Source: Treponema sp.
Lineage (GTDB): Bacteria > Spirochaetota > Spirochaetia > Treponematales > Treponemataceae
Reading direction: 5' to 3'
DNA length: 45,969 nucleotides
Assembly (NCBI GenBank): GCA_018385415.1
Contig: JAHAZA010000008.1
Span: 1 to 45,969 of the forward strand
Shown: positions 24,906 to 33,075 of the stretch, one piece after another
Position numbering within the stretch: the stretch's first letter is position 1
Layout of the letters: each line of letters opens with the position of its first letter
Translations under genes and position numbers: made by a program
The notes under the pieces: model-generated
The model's input: only the letters and a program-made list of their open reading frames with translations
What the model was told of the DNA's origin: nothing
Database searches by the model: none

Positions 24906-25883
24906 TTATCTTTCCATTCCGTCCATTGTAATGATCGCACCGTTTGCATCAAACTTAAGTTCACGGAACTTAACGTTTCTCTTCTGGTTTACACCATTAG
25001 AAAGTTCACAGTCGTGGTAGAACAAATACCATTTTCCATTGTATTCAAGGATAGAGTGGTGTGTTGTCCAACCAAGTACTGGTGTCAAAATCTTTCCACC
25101 GAATGTATAAGGTCCGTAAACATTCTTTGATGTTGACCAGTTCAAGAAGTGTGTATCACCTGTTGAATATGTAAAGTAATATGTATCGCCTTTCTTGAAA
25201 AGCCATGGGTCTTCAAAGTAGCGGCGGTCGTGATCTTTTCCTGTTAAAGGTTTTCCGTTTTCATCTACGATTACGAGATCTTTTGGTTCTTCAGCAAGTG
25301 TCTTCATATCAGGATTCATTTTTGCGATTTTTGGACACATTGCAGGTTCATCACCTTCTGGTTCTTTGTTAGCTTCGTTGTAAACATTGTTTCGGTATTT
25401 ATCAAGCTGTCCGCCCCAGATTCCACCAAATGTAAGATAGTAATTCTTATCTGTGTCAGGGAAGATACATGGGTCGATTGAGAATGTTCCCTTGATATAA
25501 TCTGGTTCTGCTTTGAATGGTCCTTTTGGAGAGTCGCCTACAGCAACCCCAACACGGAAGAAGCCTTCTTTGTCGCGGGCCGGGAAGAAGAAATAGTATT
25601 TTCCGTCTTTTTCTGCACAGTCTGGAGCCCAAACCTGTTTAGATGCCCAAGGAATGTCCTTGATGTCGAGAACCATACCACAATCCCGTGGCATTGTGTT
25701 TTCATCATCCATTTCATAAACATGATAGTCAGTCATGTCATACTGGTCACCGTTGTCATTGTTTTCAACATCGATGTCGCGGTCGTGAGATGGGTAAATG
25801 TAGATTTTTCCATTGAATACATGAGCAGAAGGGTCAGCTGTGTATAAATCGGTTACCAAAGGTTTTTTTTCAATTGATGACAT
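24906..25883 (-). CDS. GH43 glycosidase (beta-xylosidase/arabinofuranosidase type)
   Basis: 325 residues forming a five-bladed propeller of GH43. The three catalytic acids are visible: base Asp in YTADPSAHVFNGKIY near residue 15, pKa-tuning Asp in SIDPCIFPDTDKNYY near 140, and acid Glu in YFEDPWLFKKG near 225. No signal peptide, so it works in the cytoplasm on imported arabino-xylo-oligosaccharides. The ATG at 25883 was chosen because GGAG is 5 nt upstream, whereas the ATG at 25901 has no site. A promoter with a flanking palindrome lies upstream. Confidence 0.88.
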   Translation of the reverse strand: MSSIEKKPLVTDLYTADPSAHVFNGKIYIYPSHDRDIDVENNDNGDQYDMTDYHVYEMDDENTMPRDCGMVLDIKDIPWASKQVWAPDCAEKDGKYYFFFPARDKEGFFRVGVAVGDSPKGPFKAEPDYIKGTFSIDPCIFPDTDKNYYLTFGGIWGGQLDKYRNNVYNEANKEPEGDEPAMCPKIAKMNPDMKTLAEEPKDLVIVDENGKPLTGKDHDRRYFEDPWLFKKGDTYYFTYSTGDTHFLNWSTSKNVYGPYTFGGKILTPVLGWTTHHSILEYNGKWYLFYHDCELSNGVNQKRNVKFRELKFDANGAIITMDGMER

Positions 25884-25956
25884 AAAAACTCCAGTCTGCA
25901 TTAAAATGCAGGTAATAAGTGTAAGTGAAGGAATTTAAAAATTCCCTTATAAAATG

Positions 25957-25998
25957 AATATAACACTAAAAATTACTTCTGTCTATGTGCTCGAGCAC
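25957..25998 (-). promoter_or_regulatory. GH43 promoter with adjacent 12-bp palindrome
   Basis: On the minus strand: TAGACA (25985-25980), 17 bp, TATATT (25962-25957). One base upstream of the -35 is the perfect palindrome GTGCTCGAGCAC (25987-25998), a likely operator for a sugar-responsive regulator. Downstream in the leader are two further small inverted repeats (25930-25945 and 25896-25911). The stretch from 25999 to 26116 holds no supported gene. Confidence 0.5.
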
Positions 25999-26116
25999 GG
26001 AAATTTACAGAATTTATTTTTACTTTACATTGAACTATGGGAAAAACGGTTGCGGCTCTGGTTGAAGAAAGTAAAGAAGCTGCATCATGAAAACGAAACT
26101 GGTTCAGCTAAATAGA

Positions 26117-26404
26117 TTACCAGCTTTTGACTTTGAAACTTCTTTCTTCAGTATCAACAGAAAGAGGAGTTTTTTCTATTCTGTCTATCTCAATATAGAC
26201 ACCATTGTGAAGCTGGTTGATAAGGCGCTCTATACTTGTTTCAGTTCCCTGAGCCTCCATTAAAACTGATCCATCCCAGTCATTCATTACCCAGCCTGTA
26301 ATACCGAGACTGTAAGCAATTGAGTTTGCGGTATATCTGAATCCAACTCCCTGTACACGACCAAAGAATCGGAGCTGGTATCTTACTTTTTTTGTCTTTG
26401 CCAT
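26117..26404 (-). CDS. acyP: Acylphosphatase
   Basis: 95 residues matching acylphosphatase end to end: RFFGRVQGVGFRYTANSIAYSLGITGWVMNDWDGSV holds the phosphate-binding loop with Arg and the catalytic Asn (in VMNDWDGSV). The enzyme hydrolyses acyl phosphates such as acetyl phosphate. Its ATG overlaps the stop codon of glpK (TAATG), so the two are translated together. The link with glycerol kinase is unusual. Confidence 0.92.
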   Translation of the reverse strand: MAKTKKVRYQLRFFGRVQGVGFRYTANSIAYSLGITGWVMNDWDGSVLMEAQGTETSIERLINQLHNGVYIEIDRIEKTPLSVDTEERSFKVKSW

Positions 26405-27897
26405 TATTCGTCTTTTGCCCAGCCCATTGCGTATTTAACTGCTTTGTGCCAGCCTTTAATTCTTTTTTCGCGGTTTTCTTTTGTTATGGAATTTTTGAAG
26501 ACCTTTTCAACTTTCCAGTTCTTTTTGATTTCATCCTGGTTCTTCCAATAGCCTACGGCAAGACCAGCAAGGTAAACTGCTCCCATGGCAGTTGTTTCAA
26601 TACAGGTTGGTTTTAGAAGTTCCTTATCCAGCAAATCTGACTGAACCTGCATTAAAAAATCAGAACGGCTTGCGCCGCCATCGATTTTAAGAGACTTGAT
26701 TTTTGAACCAAGATCTTTTTCCATCTGCATTGCAAGATCGTAAGTTGAGTAGGCGATTGATTCTAAAGTTGCACGAATAAAATGATATTTATTTACACCT
26801 CGTGTAAGGCCAACAACTGTTCCTCGTGCGTACTGATCCCAGTACGGCGCTGCAAGTCCCGTAAATGCAGGAATTACGTAACAGCCGTTTGTATCAGGTA
26901 CGCGGCTTGCCATGTAGTCTGCTTCCGGGGCTGAGTCGATTATGTGCATTTCGTCCCGAAGCCATTGAATTGAAGCGCCTGCAACGTAAACGCTTCCTTC
27001 AAGGGCGTAGTTTACCTTGCCGCCCATGCCCCATGCGATTGTTGTTAAAAGACCGTTGTTTGAAAAGACAGGTTTAGTGCCTGTGTTCATCAGCATAAAG
27101 CAGCCTGTACCGTAAGTGTTTTTAGCTTCACCTTTGTTAAAGCATGTCTGTCCGAAAAGAGCACTCTGCTGGTCACCGGCGGCACCTGCGATTTTTATCG
27201 GATGTCCGAAAAAGTCCGGATCAGTTTCGCCGTAGACGCAGCTGGATGGCATTGGTGTAGGAAGCATGCATTTGGGAATGTTCAGTTCCTCAAGAATATC
27301 TTTATCCCATTCCAAAGTATTGATGTTGAACATCATTGTGCGGGATGCATTGGAGTAATCTGTAATGTGAACTTTCCCCTTTGTAAGCTTCCAGATGAGC
27401 CATGTTTCAACTGTTCCAAAAAGCAGTTCACCTTTTTTAGCTTTTGCTCTGGCACCTTTTACGTTATCTAAGATCCATTTGAGTTTTGTTGCAGAGAAGT
27501 AGGCATCAATAATCAAACCTGTTTTTTCTCTAAAGGAATTTTCAAGGCCTTTATCTTTTAAAGTATCGCAGTATTCAGAAGTGCGGCGGCATTGCCATAC
27601 GATAGCGTTGTAAACAGGCTCTCCAGTTGCTTTGTCCCAGACAATGGTTGTCTCACGCTGGTCGGTGATTCCGATGGCGGCAATATCCTTTGCACTGACT
27701 CCGATTTTCTGCATGGCTTCTGCTGCAACGCCGTATTGAGTGGCCCAGATTTCGTTTGCATCATGCTCAACCCATCCGGCTTTAGGATAAATCTGTTTGA
27801 ACTCACGCTGAGCTACAGAACAGATGTTTCCTTTTTTATCAAAAATAATACAGCGGTTGGATGTTGTTCCCGCATCAAAAGCCATTATATATTTCAT
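26404..27897 (-). CDS. glpK: Glycerol kinase
   Basis: 497 residues, full length. FGGY family with AFDAGTTSNRCIIFDKKGN at the N-terminus, QREFKQIYPKAGWVEHDANEIW near 32, GITDQRETTIVWDK near 76, and GGKVNYALEGSVYVAGASIQWLRD near 297. SLKIDGGASRSDFLMQVQSDLL near 393 is the FGGY signature region. It makes glycerol-3-phosphate from glycerol and ATP. CAGGAG precedes the ATG. No glycerol facilitator or dehydrogenase is adjacent; the nearby acyltransferase suggests use in lipid synthesis. Confidence 0.96.
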   Translation of the reverse strand: MKYIMAFDAGTTSNRCIIFDKKGNICSVAQREFKQIYPKAGWVEHDANEIWATQYGVAAEAMQKIGVSAKDIAAIGITDQRETTIVWDKATGEPVYNAIVWQCRRTSEYCDTLKDKGLENSFREKTGLIIDAYFSATKLKWILDNVKGARAKAKKGELLFGTVETWLIWKLTKGKVHITDYSNASRTMMFNINTLEWDKDILEELNIPKCMLPTPMPSSCVYGETDPDFFGHPIKIAGAAGDQQSALFGQTCFNKGEAKNTYGTGCFMLMNTGTKPVFSNNGLLTTIAWGMGGKVNYALEGSVYVAGASIQWLRDEMHIIDSAPEADYMASRVPDTNGCYVIPAFTGLAAPYWDQYARGTVVGLTRGVNKYHFIRATLESIAYSTYDLAMQMEKDLGSKIKSLKIDGGASRSDFLMQVQSDLLDKELLKPTCIETTAMGAVYLAGLAVGYWKNQDEIKKNWKVEKVFKNSITKENREKRIKGWHKAVKYAMGWAKDE

Positions 27898-27929
27898 GGA
27901 AATCTCCTGAGTAATCCGAATATAAAAAC

Positions 27930-27958
27930 ATTATAACCTACAATTATGAGGAGAGCAA
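27930..27958 (-). promoter_or_regulatory. Promoter of glpK-acyP
   Basis: Minus strand TTGCTC (27958-27953), 17 bp, TATAAT (27935-27930), 32 nt before the ATG. The -35 touches the terminator of the upstream acyltransferase gene. Confidence 0.6.
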
Positions 27959-27984
27959 AAAAAATCCCCGAATTGCTCCGGGGA
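27957..27984 (-). terminator. Terminator of the acyltransferase gene
   Basis: A GC-rich 6-bp stem (TCCCCG/CGGGGA, 27965-27970 with 27979-27984) is followed on the minus strand by eight T (27964-27957). Confidence 0.85.
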
Positions 27985-28005
27985 CTAAAAAATTAACAGA
28001 AAGAA

Positions 28006-28923
28006 TTAGTGCGCGTGACGGATCTTTTCAATTTCGTCATGCTGCTTTTCCATAAAATCCATTACAGCATCAACAGTCTTCTGCTTTGGATCTGGTTCAT
28101 CAGCAGGAAGCTTTGCAAGAACGTCATCACGGAATTTTTTACATTCAAAAACTGGACTTGCTGTAAGGATAACTTCATCTTTACAAACAAGGTCTCTCAT
28201 CATGTTTTCTGTATCTGCAGGATTGATTCTCAGACAATTACCGTTATTCGAAACAAGAATCATAACATCAAAAAGTCTCAGGTAACTGTCAATTTCTCTT
28301 AAACCGCGTTTTGTTTCAGGATGTCCAGGACGGTAGCGGGTTCCTGCTGGGAATACGAGAATTACTTCACCGCGTTTTTTACATGCATCCATTGCACGCA
28401 TAGCAGCAAAGTTGATTTTCTTTGCCTTAATTTCTTCAGCTTTCTTTTCTTCTTCTGAAAGCTGTGAACCTTCAACCTTAGAGAGGCTGCGGCTAGGGTA
28501 GATAACAACGCGGGTAAATCCTTCTGTCCATGCGCGGACGATAGGATGTTCTTCGTTAAGCTTCATTCCGGCAATAGCAACGATTCTTGAAGAAAGATCT
28601 TTTGCCCATTCAGAGCCTTCATTGTTAAGCATGCAGAGAATTGCAGGCAGGTCCAGATTTGTGTAGTGCTCCATAAGAATAAGTCCGCGTTTTCCTGCTT
28701 TTACGGCATCATAGAAAGCCTTAAAGTTTTCTTTACCTTCAAGTCTGGAGCCTTCACAAAGGTTTTCATTGATTACGTCAAAAAGAATCTGACGAGGAAC
28801 TGGATTAGCTTCCTGGTAAACATTTGTTTCATCAATTACGGCTGGTGCCTTAGAATTTTCCAAAAGCTTTTCAAAGTAATGCTTGTATTTAATGATCAAC
28901 TCTACTTGTTCTTCGTTTGCCAT
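28006..28923 (-). CDS. Glycerol-3-phosphate/lysophosphatidate-type acyltransferase
   Basis: 305 residues from the chosen start. The acyltransferase signature HX4D appears as HYTNLD in LILMEHYTNLDLPAIL near residue 87. The block III glycerophosphate-binding motif is VFPAGTRYRPGHPETKRG near 187. The long N-terminal helical part resembles soluble (plastid-type) glycerol-3-phosphate acyltransferases. The ATG at 28923 has GGAG 7 nt upstream; an ATG-less extension upstream is rejected. It lies next to glpK, which supplies its likely substrate. Which acceptor it uses is not certain. Confidence 0.8.
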   Translation of the reverse strand: MANEEQVELIIKYKHYFEKLLENSKAPAVIDETNVYQEANPVPRQILFDVINENLCEGSRLEGKENFKAFYDAVKAGKRGLILMEHYTNLDLPAILCMLNNEGSEWAKDLSSRIVAIAGMKLNEEHPIVRAWTEGFTRVVIYPSRSLSKVEGSQLSEEEKKAEEIKAKKINFAAMRAMDACKKRGEVILVFPAGTRYRPGHPETKRGLREIDSYLRLFDVMILVSNNGNCLRINPADTENMMRDLVCKDEVILTASPVFECKKFRDDVLAKLPADEPDPKQKTVDAVMDFMEKQHDEIEKIRHAH

Positions 28924-28953
28924 TGTTGTCTCCAATAGATATGTATTAGTTTT

Positions 28954-28982
28954 ATTGTAAGTCTTGTTTGAGTTTTGTTCAA
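28954..28982 (-). promoter_or_regulatory. Promoter of the acyltransferase gene
   Basis: Minus strand TTGAAC (28982-28977), 17 bp, TACAAT (28959-28954). Confidence 0.65.
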
Positions 28983-29052
28983 TTAATAAAGGCAAGAATT
29001 GTACAAAATTTCTATAAAAATAATATTAAAGAAATTAAGTATTTGTAAAGTG

Positions 29053-29081
29053 TTGAATAAGTCACAGAAAACTTGTATTAT
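29053..29081 (+). promoter_or_regulatory. Promoter of the acetolactate synthase gene
   Basis: TTGAAT (29053-29058), 17 bp, TATTAT (29076-29081). The leader of about 45 nt is too short for a leader-peptide attenuator. Confidence 0.65.
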
Positions 29082-29132
29082 TAGAATAAGTAGATTTACA
29101 CATTATAAAAATCATATATAAAGGAATATTCA

Positions 29133-30854
29133 ATGAAAATCACTGGTGCACAGATTGTTATCGAATGTCTTGTTGAACAGGGCGTAAAAACTGTTTTTGG
29201 TTATCCAGGAGGGGCAATCCTCAATATTTACGATGAACTTTACAAGCATCAAGATCGTATTACTCACGTTTTGACAGCTCACGAACAGGCTGCATGTCAT
29301 GCTGCTGACGGTTATTCCCGCTCAACAGGAAAGGTCGGTGTTTGTATGGCAACATCTGGTCCAGGTGCGACAAACCTTGTAACAGGTATTGCGACAGCTT
29401 ACATGGATTCAATTCCACTTGTAGCAATTACTTGTAACGTTCCAAAAATTCTTCTCGGTAAAGATTCATTCCAGGAAATTGATATTACAGGCGTAACAAT
29501 GCCTATTACAAAGCACAACTTTATGGTAATGGATGTTAAAGATCTTGCTCAGACAATACGTGATGCTTTCGTAATCGCAAAATCTGGCCGTCCAGGTCCT
29601 GTATTGATTGATATTCCAAAAGATGTAACTGCTGCTCAGTATGAATTTGAACCACTTGCAAATCCTGATACTGCAGTAAGTGAAGAAGCTCTCAAAAGAG
29701 CAAATCTCCGCCGTGCAATTACAGTTCCAGAAGTGCTTGATGACCAGATTAAAAAAGCAGCAGAGCTTATCAATACTTGTGAACGTCCTATTATCTATGC
29801 CGGTGGCGGTGTAAAGATTTCTAAAGCAGAAAGCGAGCTTTTTGATTTTGCAACAAAGGCTGATATTCCTGTTTCAGAAAGCCTTATGGCCCGCGACTGT
29901 TTCCCTGCAACAAATCCTCTTTGTACATGGATGGTTGGTATGCACGGAACTTACGCTTCAAATCTTGGAATCACACATTCTGACCTTGTAATCGCAATCG
30001 GTGCACGTTTTTCTGACCGCGTTCTTGGCGATCCAAAAACATTCGCAAAAGATGCAAAGATACTTCACATTGATATTGACCCTGCAGAAATTAATAAAAT
30101 GATTCAGACAGACGAATGGGTAATCGGAGATGTAAAAGAAGTTCTTTTAAAGCTCCTTCCATTAGTTAAAGAAAGGAAACATACAGAATGGGTTAACCAG
30201 ATTCAGGAATGGAAAAAAATCGTTCCTGAGTGCTATCACAAAAAGCCGGTTGATTCTATTAATCCAAAATTCATCTGTGAATGTATTAACGAAGTTGCAG
30301 GTCCTGACACATTCATTACAACTGAAGTTGGTCAGCACCAGATGTGGACAGCTCAGTTCTATCCATTTACAAAGCCTCGCACTTTTAACACATCAGGCGG
30401 ACTTGGAACAATGGGCTACGGAACAGGTGCTGCAATGGGTATCCAGTTTGGAAATCCTAAAGGCCGCGTAGTTCACATTGCCGGTGACGGATCTTTCCGT
30501 ATGAACTGTAACGAACTTGCAACAATTTCTCACTACGGACTTCCAATCGTAATCGTAGTTGTAAACAACAACGCTTTAGGAAACGTTCGCATGTGGCAGA
30601 AGATTTTCTACGAAAACCGTTTTAGCCAGACAACACTGGACTTTGGACCAGACTGGTGCAAGCTTGCTGATGCTTACGGAATTGATTCTTTCCGTGCAAA
30701 GAATGCAGAAGAGTTCAAAGATGTATTTACAAAAGCATTCAATTTGAACAAGCCTGTAATCATCGATGCAATCGTTGACAATGACGAAATGGTATTGCCA
30801 ATGGTTCCAGGTGGAAAACCAATCGATCAGCCAATCATGAGCTGGGGCGATTAA
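29133..30854 (+). CDS. ilvB: Acetolactate synthase, large (catalytic) subunit
   Basis: 573 residues, full length. Domains in order: N-terminal ThDP-binding half with the catalytic Glu in HEQAACHAADGYSRSTG near residue 47, central FAD-type domain (RPIIYAGGGVKIS near 218), and C-terminal ThDP site HIAGDGSFRMNCNELATI near 448. It makes acetolactate from pyruvate for valine/leucine, or acetohydroxybutyrate for isoleucine. Typical anabolic enzymes need a small subunit (ilvN/ilvH), not seen here, nor other ilv genes. AAAGGA precedes the ATG; a terminator follows. Confidence 0.93.
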   Translation: MKITGAQIVIECLVEQGVKTVFGYPGGAILNIYDELYKHQDRITHVLTAHEQAACHAADGYSRSTGKVGVCMATSGPGATNLVTGIATAYMDSIPLVAITCNVPKILLGKDSFQEIDITGVTMPITKHNFMVMDVKDLAQTIRDAFVIAKSGRPGPVLIDIPKDVTAAQYEFEPLANPDTAVSEEALKRANLRRAITVPEVLDDQIKKAAELINTCERPIIYAGGGVKISKAESELFDFATKADIPVSESLMARDCFPATNPLCTWMVGMHGTYASNLGITHSDLVIAIGARFSDRVLGDPKTFAKDAKILHIDIDPAEINKMIQTDEWVIGDVKEVLLKLLPLVKERKHTEWVNQIQEWKKIVPECYHKKPVDSINPKFICECINEVAGPDTFITTEVGQHQMWTAQFYPFTKPRTFNTSGGLGTMGYGTGAAMGIQFGNPKGRVVHIAGDGSFRMNCNELATISHYGLPIVIVVVNNNALGNVRMWQKIFYENRFSQTTLDFGPDWCKLADAYGIDSFRAKNAEEFKDVFTKAFNLNKPVIIDAIVDNDEMVLPMVPGGKPIDQPIMSWGD

Positions 30855-30895
30855 TCTGGTAGTAAGTACTAATTTAACTGTTCCCTAAAACGAAT

Positions 30896-30928
30896 AAGAC
30901 AGTTCAATAATAATGGGCTGTCTTTTTT
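30896..30928 (+). terminator. Terminator after ilvB
   Basis: AAGACAG pairs with CTGTCTT around a 15-nt loop, followed by a T-run. Moderately strong. Confidence 0.7.
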
Positions 30929-30953
30929 CATTTTAAAGAAGATGTAATTTCTC

Positions 30954-30982
30954 TTGAAGAAGTAACAATGTAGTTGTACAAT
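30954..30982 (+). promoter_or_regulatory. Promoter of the sugar-binding/GGDEF gene
   Basis: TTGAAG (30954-30959), exactly 17 bp, TACAAT (30977-30982). It covers the upstream TTG at 30974, so translation must start further down. Confidence 0.6.
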
Positions 30983-31018
30983 GAAAGTCAGTTTAATCAA
31001 AACGGGAAGGGATTCAAA

Positions 31019-32977
31019 TTGCGCATTGGCGTTCTTATTAATGCAGTTTACTCAGATTACGGTGCCTCTATTATTGAAGGAATTTCCCGTTATTGCAGAG
31101 AAAATAATTGTTCTTTAATCGTATTCCCAATGATACGCGAAACTCAGGGCGGACGTTATAACTTTCAGTATGACGCAATGCTTAAACTTATTAATCCTAA
31201 TAATATTGATGTTATTATTATCTGCTCTGCAACTTTTGTAAATTATCAGAGCTCAAAACAGTTAATAAAAGAAATACAGTCATTGCCACCGATTCCAAAA
31301 GTGTCGGTTGGAATGAAGCTTGAAGGAATTCCATCGCTTATTGTTGATTCTACAGAGGCTGTATCATCACTTGTTGAGCACGTTATTGAAAAACACAACC
31401 GTAGAGATTTTTTGCTGATGAATGCTGGCCCAAACAGTATGGAGTCAGAGGAACGTTCTAAAGTTTTTGTTGCTACATTAAAAAAGCATAAAATTCGTTT
31501 TTCTTCTGATAGAATATTGTGCGGACATTTTAATTTCGAAGATTCATACAACGCTCTTGATAAATATTTAAAGAATAAAAAGAAACGAAACTTCAATGCA
31601 ATTTTCTGCTGTAATGACGATATGGCTTTAGCTTGTATTGGATGTCTTGAAGATAATGGAATTCACGTTCCTGAAGATGTAAGTATTATTGGATACGATA
31701 ATGTATTTGCATCCCGTGCTCAGGATTTTGGAATTTCCACAGTGGATCAGTATATTGAAGATCAGGGATTTAAGGCAGCAAAGCTGGCAGATAATTTATT
31801 CCATAATAGCAGTCTCAAAAAAGAAATTGTTAAGGTTGATGCTGTGCCGATTTTCAGAAACAGCTGTGGTTGTAAAAAAGCAAAGGCTTCAAATAAAGGT
31901 TCCGTCTTTGATGCTAATAAAAAGCTTTTAAGGCACAATATACATTTCAGAAGTTCCATTCAGGTTTATATGCTGCATTATTTCTTGAGTGAATCTCAGA
32001 CACCTGTTCCTCTTGAAAAATTATATAATCGTCTCTCGTACTGTTTTGCATTGTTTGATATTGCAAGTACAATTCTGATTCTTTACGATAAACCGGTTTA
32101 CTTAAAAGAAAATGCATCTTTCGTTGTTCCGGAAAAAGCAGTTGTAAAGATGACTTATACTGCAAAGGACGGCGTCTCAACTCCTGAATATAAATTCAAC
32201 CCCAGCGATGATATGCTTCCTGAAATTTGTGTAAATCTGCTGGATGACGGACATTTTATTTTCCCTATATTTGCAGAGAATAATCAGTATGGATATTTTT
32301 TGATGAAAATCGGTAAATATGAAAAGATTTTCTATCAAACCGTTTTTGAGCTTGTTGCAAAAGAAATCGTTGCTGCATTAAAAATCAGTCAGGCTGAAAA
32401 AGAAAGAGCAAAGCTTAAGACTAAGAATATTTCTCTTGAAGAATATTCAGAAAAGCTTCAGACCTTGAGCCGTACAGATGAAATGACTCAAATATTGAAC
32501 CGCCGAGGTTTTATTGAAGATGCTCAGTCACTGATTACAAGATTCGTTCAGGTCGGAAAGTCTGGTCTTGTAATTTTTGGTGATATGGACGGACTTAAGT
32601 CTATCAACGATACATTTGGCCACGAAGCAGGTGACCGGGCAATTAAGGCTGAAGCTGCAATTTTAACAGAAATTTTTAGAACTACAGATATTGTGGGTCG
32701 CCTTGGTGGTGATGAATTTGCAATTGTAGCACCAGAAATGACTAAAAAAGATTTTACATTTATTAAACGCCGGCTTGCTGCAAAATGTGATGAATACAAT
32801 GCTAAAGAGATAGAACCATTTGTGCTTTCTATGAGTATAGGATGTGCAGAGTTCTCTTCACGTCAGTCAAATCTTGATGATCTTTTGAATTCTGCAGATG
32901 AAAAACTGTATGCTGAAAAAAGATCTAAAAAAGAGAAAAAAACAGCAATTTTAAAGGCAAAAAAAGTAAAAAAATAG
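31019..32977 (+). CDS. Periplasmic-binding-like (LacI-type) sensor fused to GGDEF cyclase
   Basis: 652 residues, no signal peptide and no DNA-binding helix-turn-helix. Residues 1-275 are a LacI/ribose-binding-type domain (RIGVLINAVYSDYGASIIEGI, then FNAIFCCNDDMALACIGCLED and DVSIIGYDN). A middle region (about 290-480) may be GAF-like, with a helical linker after it. The GGDEF domain (about 485-640) has the intact motif RLGGDEFAIV at 560-569 and an inhibitory RxxD site (RTTD) just before it. It should make c-di-GMP in response to a cytoplasmic sugar-like ligand. The TTG at 31019 is chosen: it has GGGAAGGGA about 6 nt upstream and lies below the promoter. Confidence 0.82.
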   Translation: MRIGVLINAVYSDYGASIIEGISRYCRENNCSLIVFPMIRETQGGRYNFQYDAMLKLINPNNIDVIIICSATFVNYQSSKQLIKEIQSLPPIPKVSVGMKLEGIPSLIVDSTEAVSSLVEHVIEKHNRRDFLLMNAGPNSMESEERSKVFVATLKKHKIRFSSDRILCGHFNFEDSYNALDKYLKNKKKRNFNAIFCCNDDMALACIGCLEDNGIHVPEDVSIIGYDNVFASRAQDFGISTVDQYIEDQGFKAAKLADNLFHNSSLKKEIVKVDAVPIFRNSCGCKKAKASNKGSVFDANKKLLRHNIHFRSSIQVYMLHYFLSESQTPVPLEKLYNRLSYCFALFDIASTILILYDKPVYLKENASFVVPEKAVVKMTYTAKDGVSTPEYKFNPSDDMLPEICVNLLDDGHFIFPIFAENNQYGYFLMKIGKYEKIFYQTVFELVAKEIVAALKISQAEKERAKLKTKNISLEEYSEKLQTLSRTDEMTQILNRRGFIEDAQSLITRFVQVGKSGLVIFGDMDGLKSINDTFGHEAGDRAIKAEAAILTEIFRTTDIVGRLGGDEFAIVAPEMTKKDFTFIKRRLAAKCDEYNAKEIEPFVLSMSIGCAEFSSRQSNLDDLLNSADEKLYAEKRSKKEKKTAILKAKKVKK

Positions 32978-33075
32978 TTTTCTTCTATTAAATACGAAAC
33001 TGTACTGATTGCGAAATCTTCTGCGAAATTCTATAATAACGTAAAAATTTACTCTCTCTCGTAAGAAGGTTTAAT

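Noticed and set aside
26036..26089. 17-residue frame MGKTVAALVEESKEAAS
   Set aside because: Too short to judge, no ribosome site, no recognisable family; could be a remnant.
30974..31018. Earlier TTG start for the sugar-binding/GGDEF protein
   Set aside because: That TTG lies between the -35 and -10 of the predicted promoter; TTG 31019 has a good ribosome site and begins at the domain edge.
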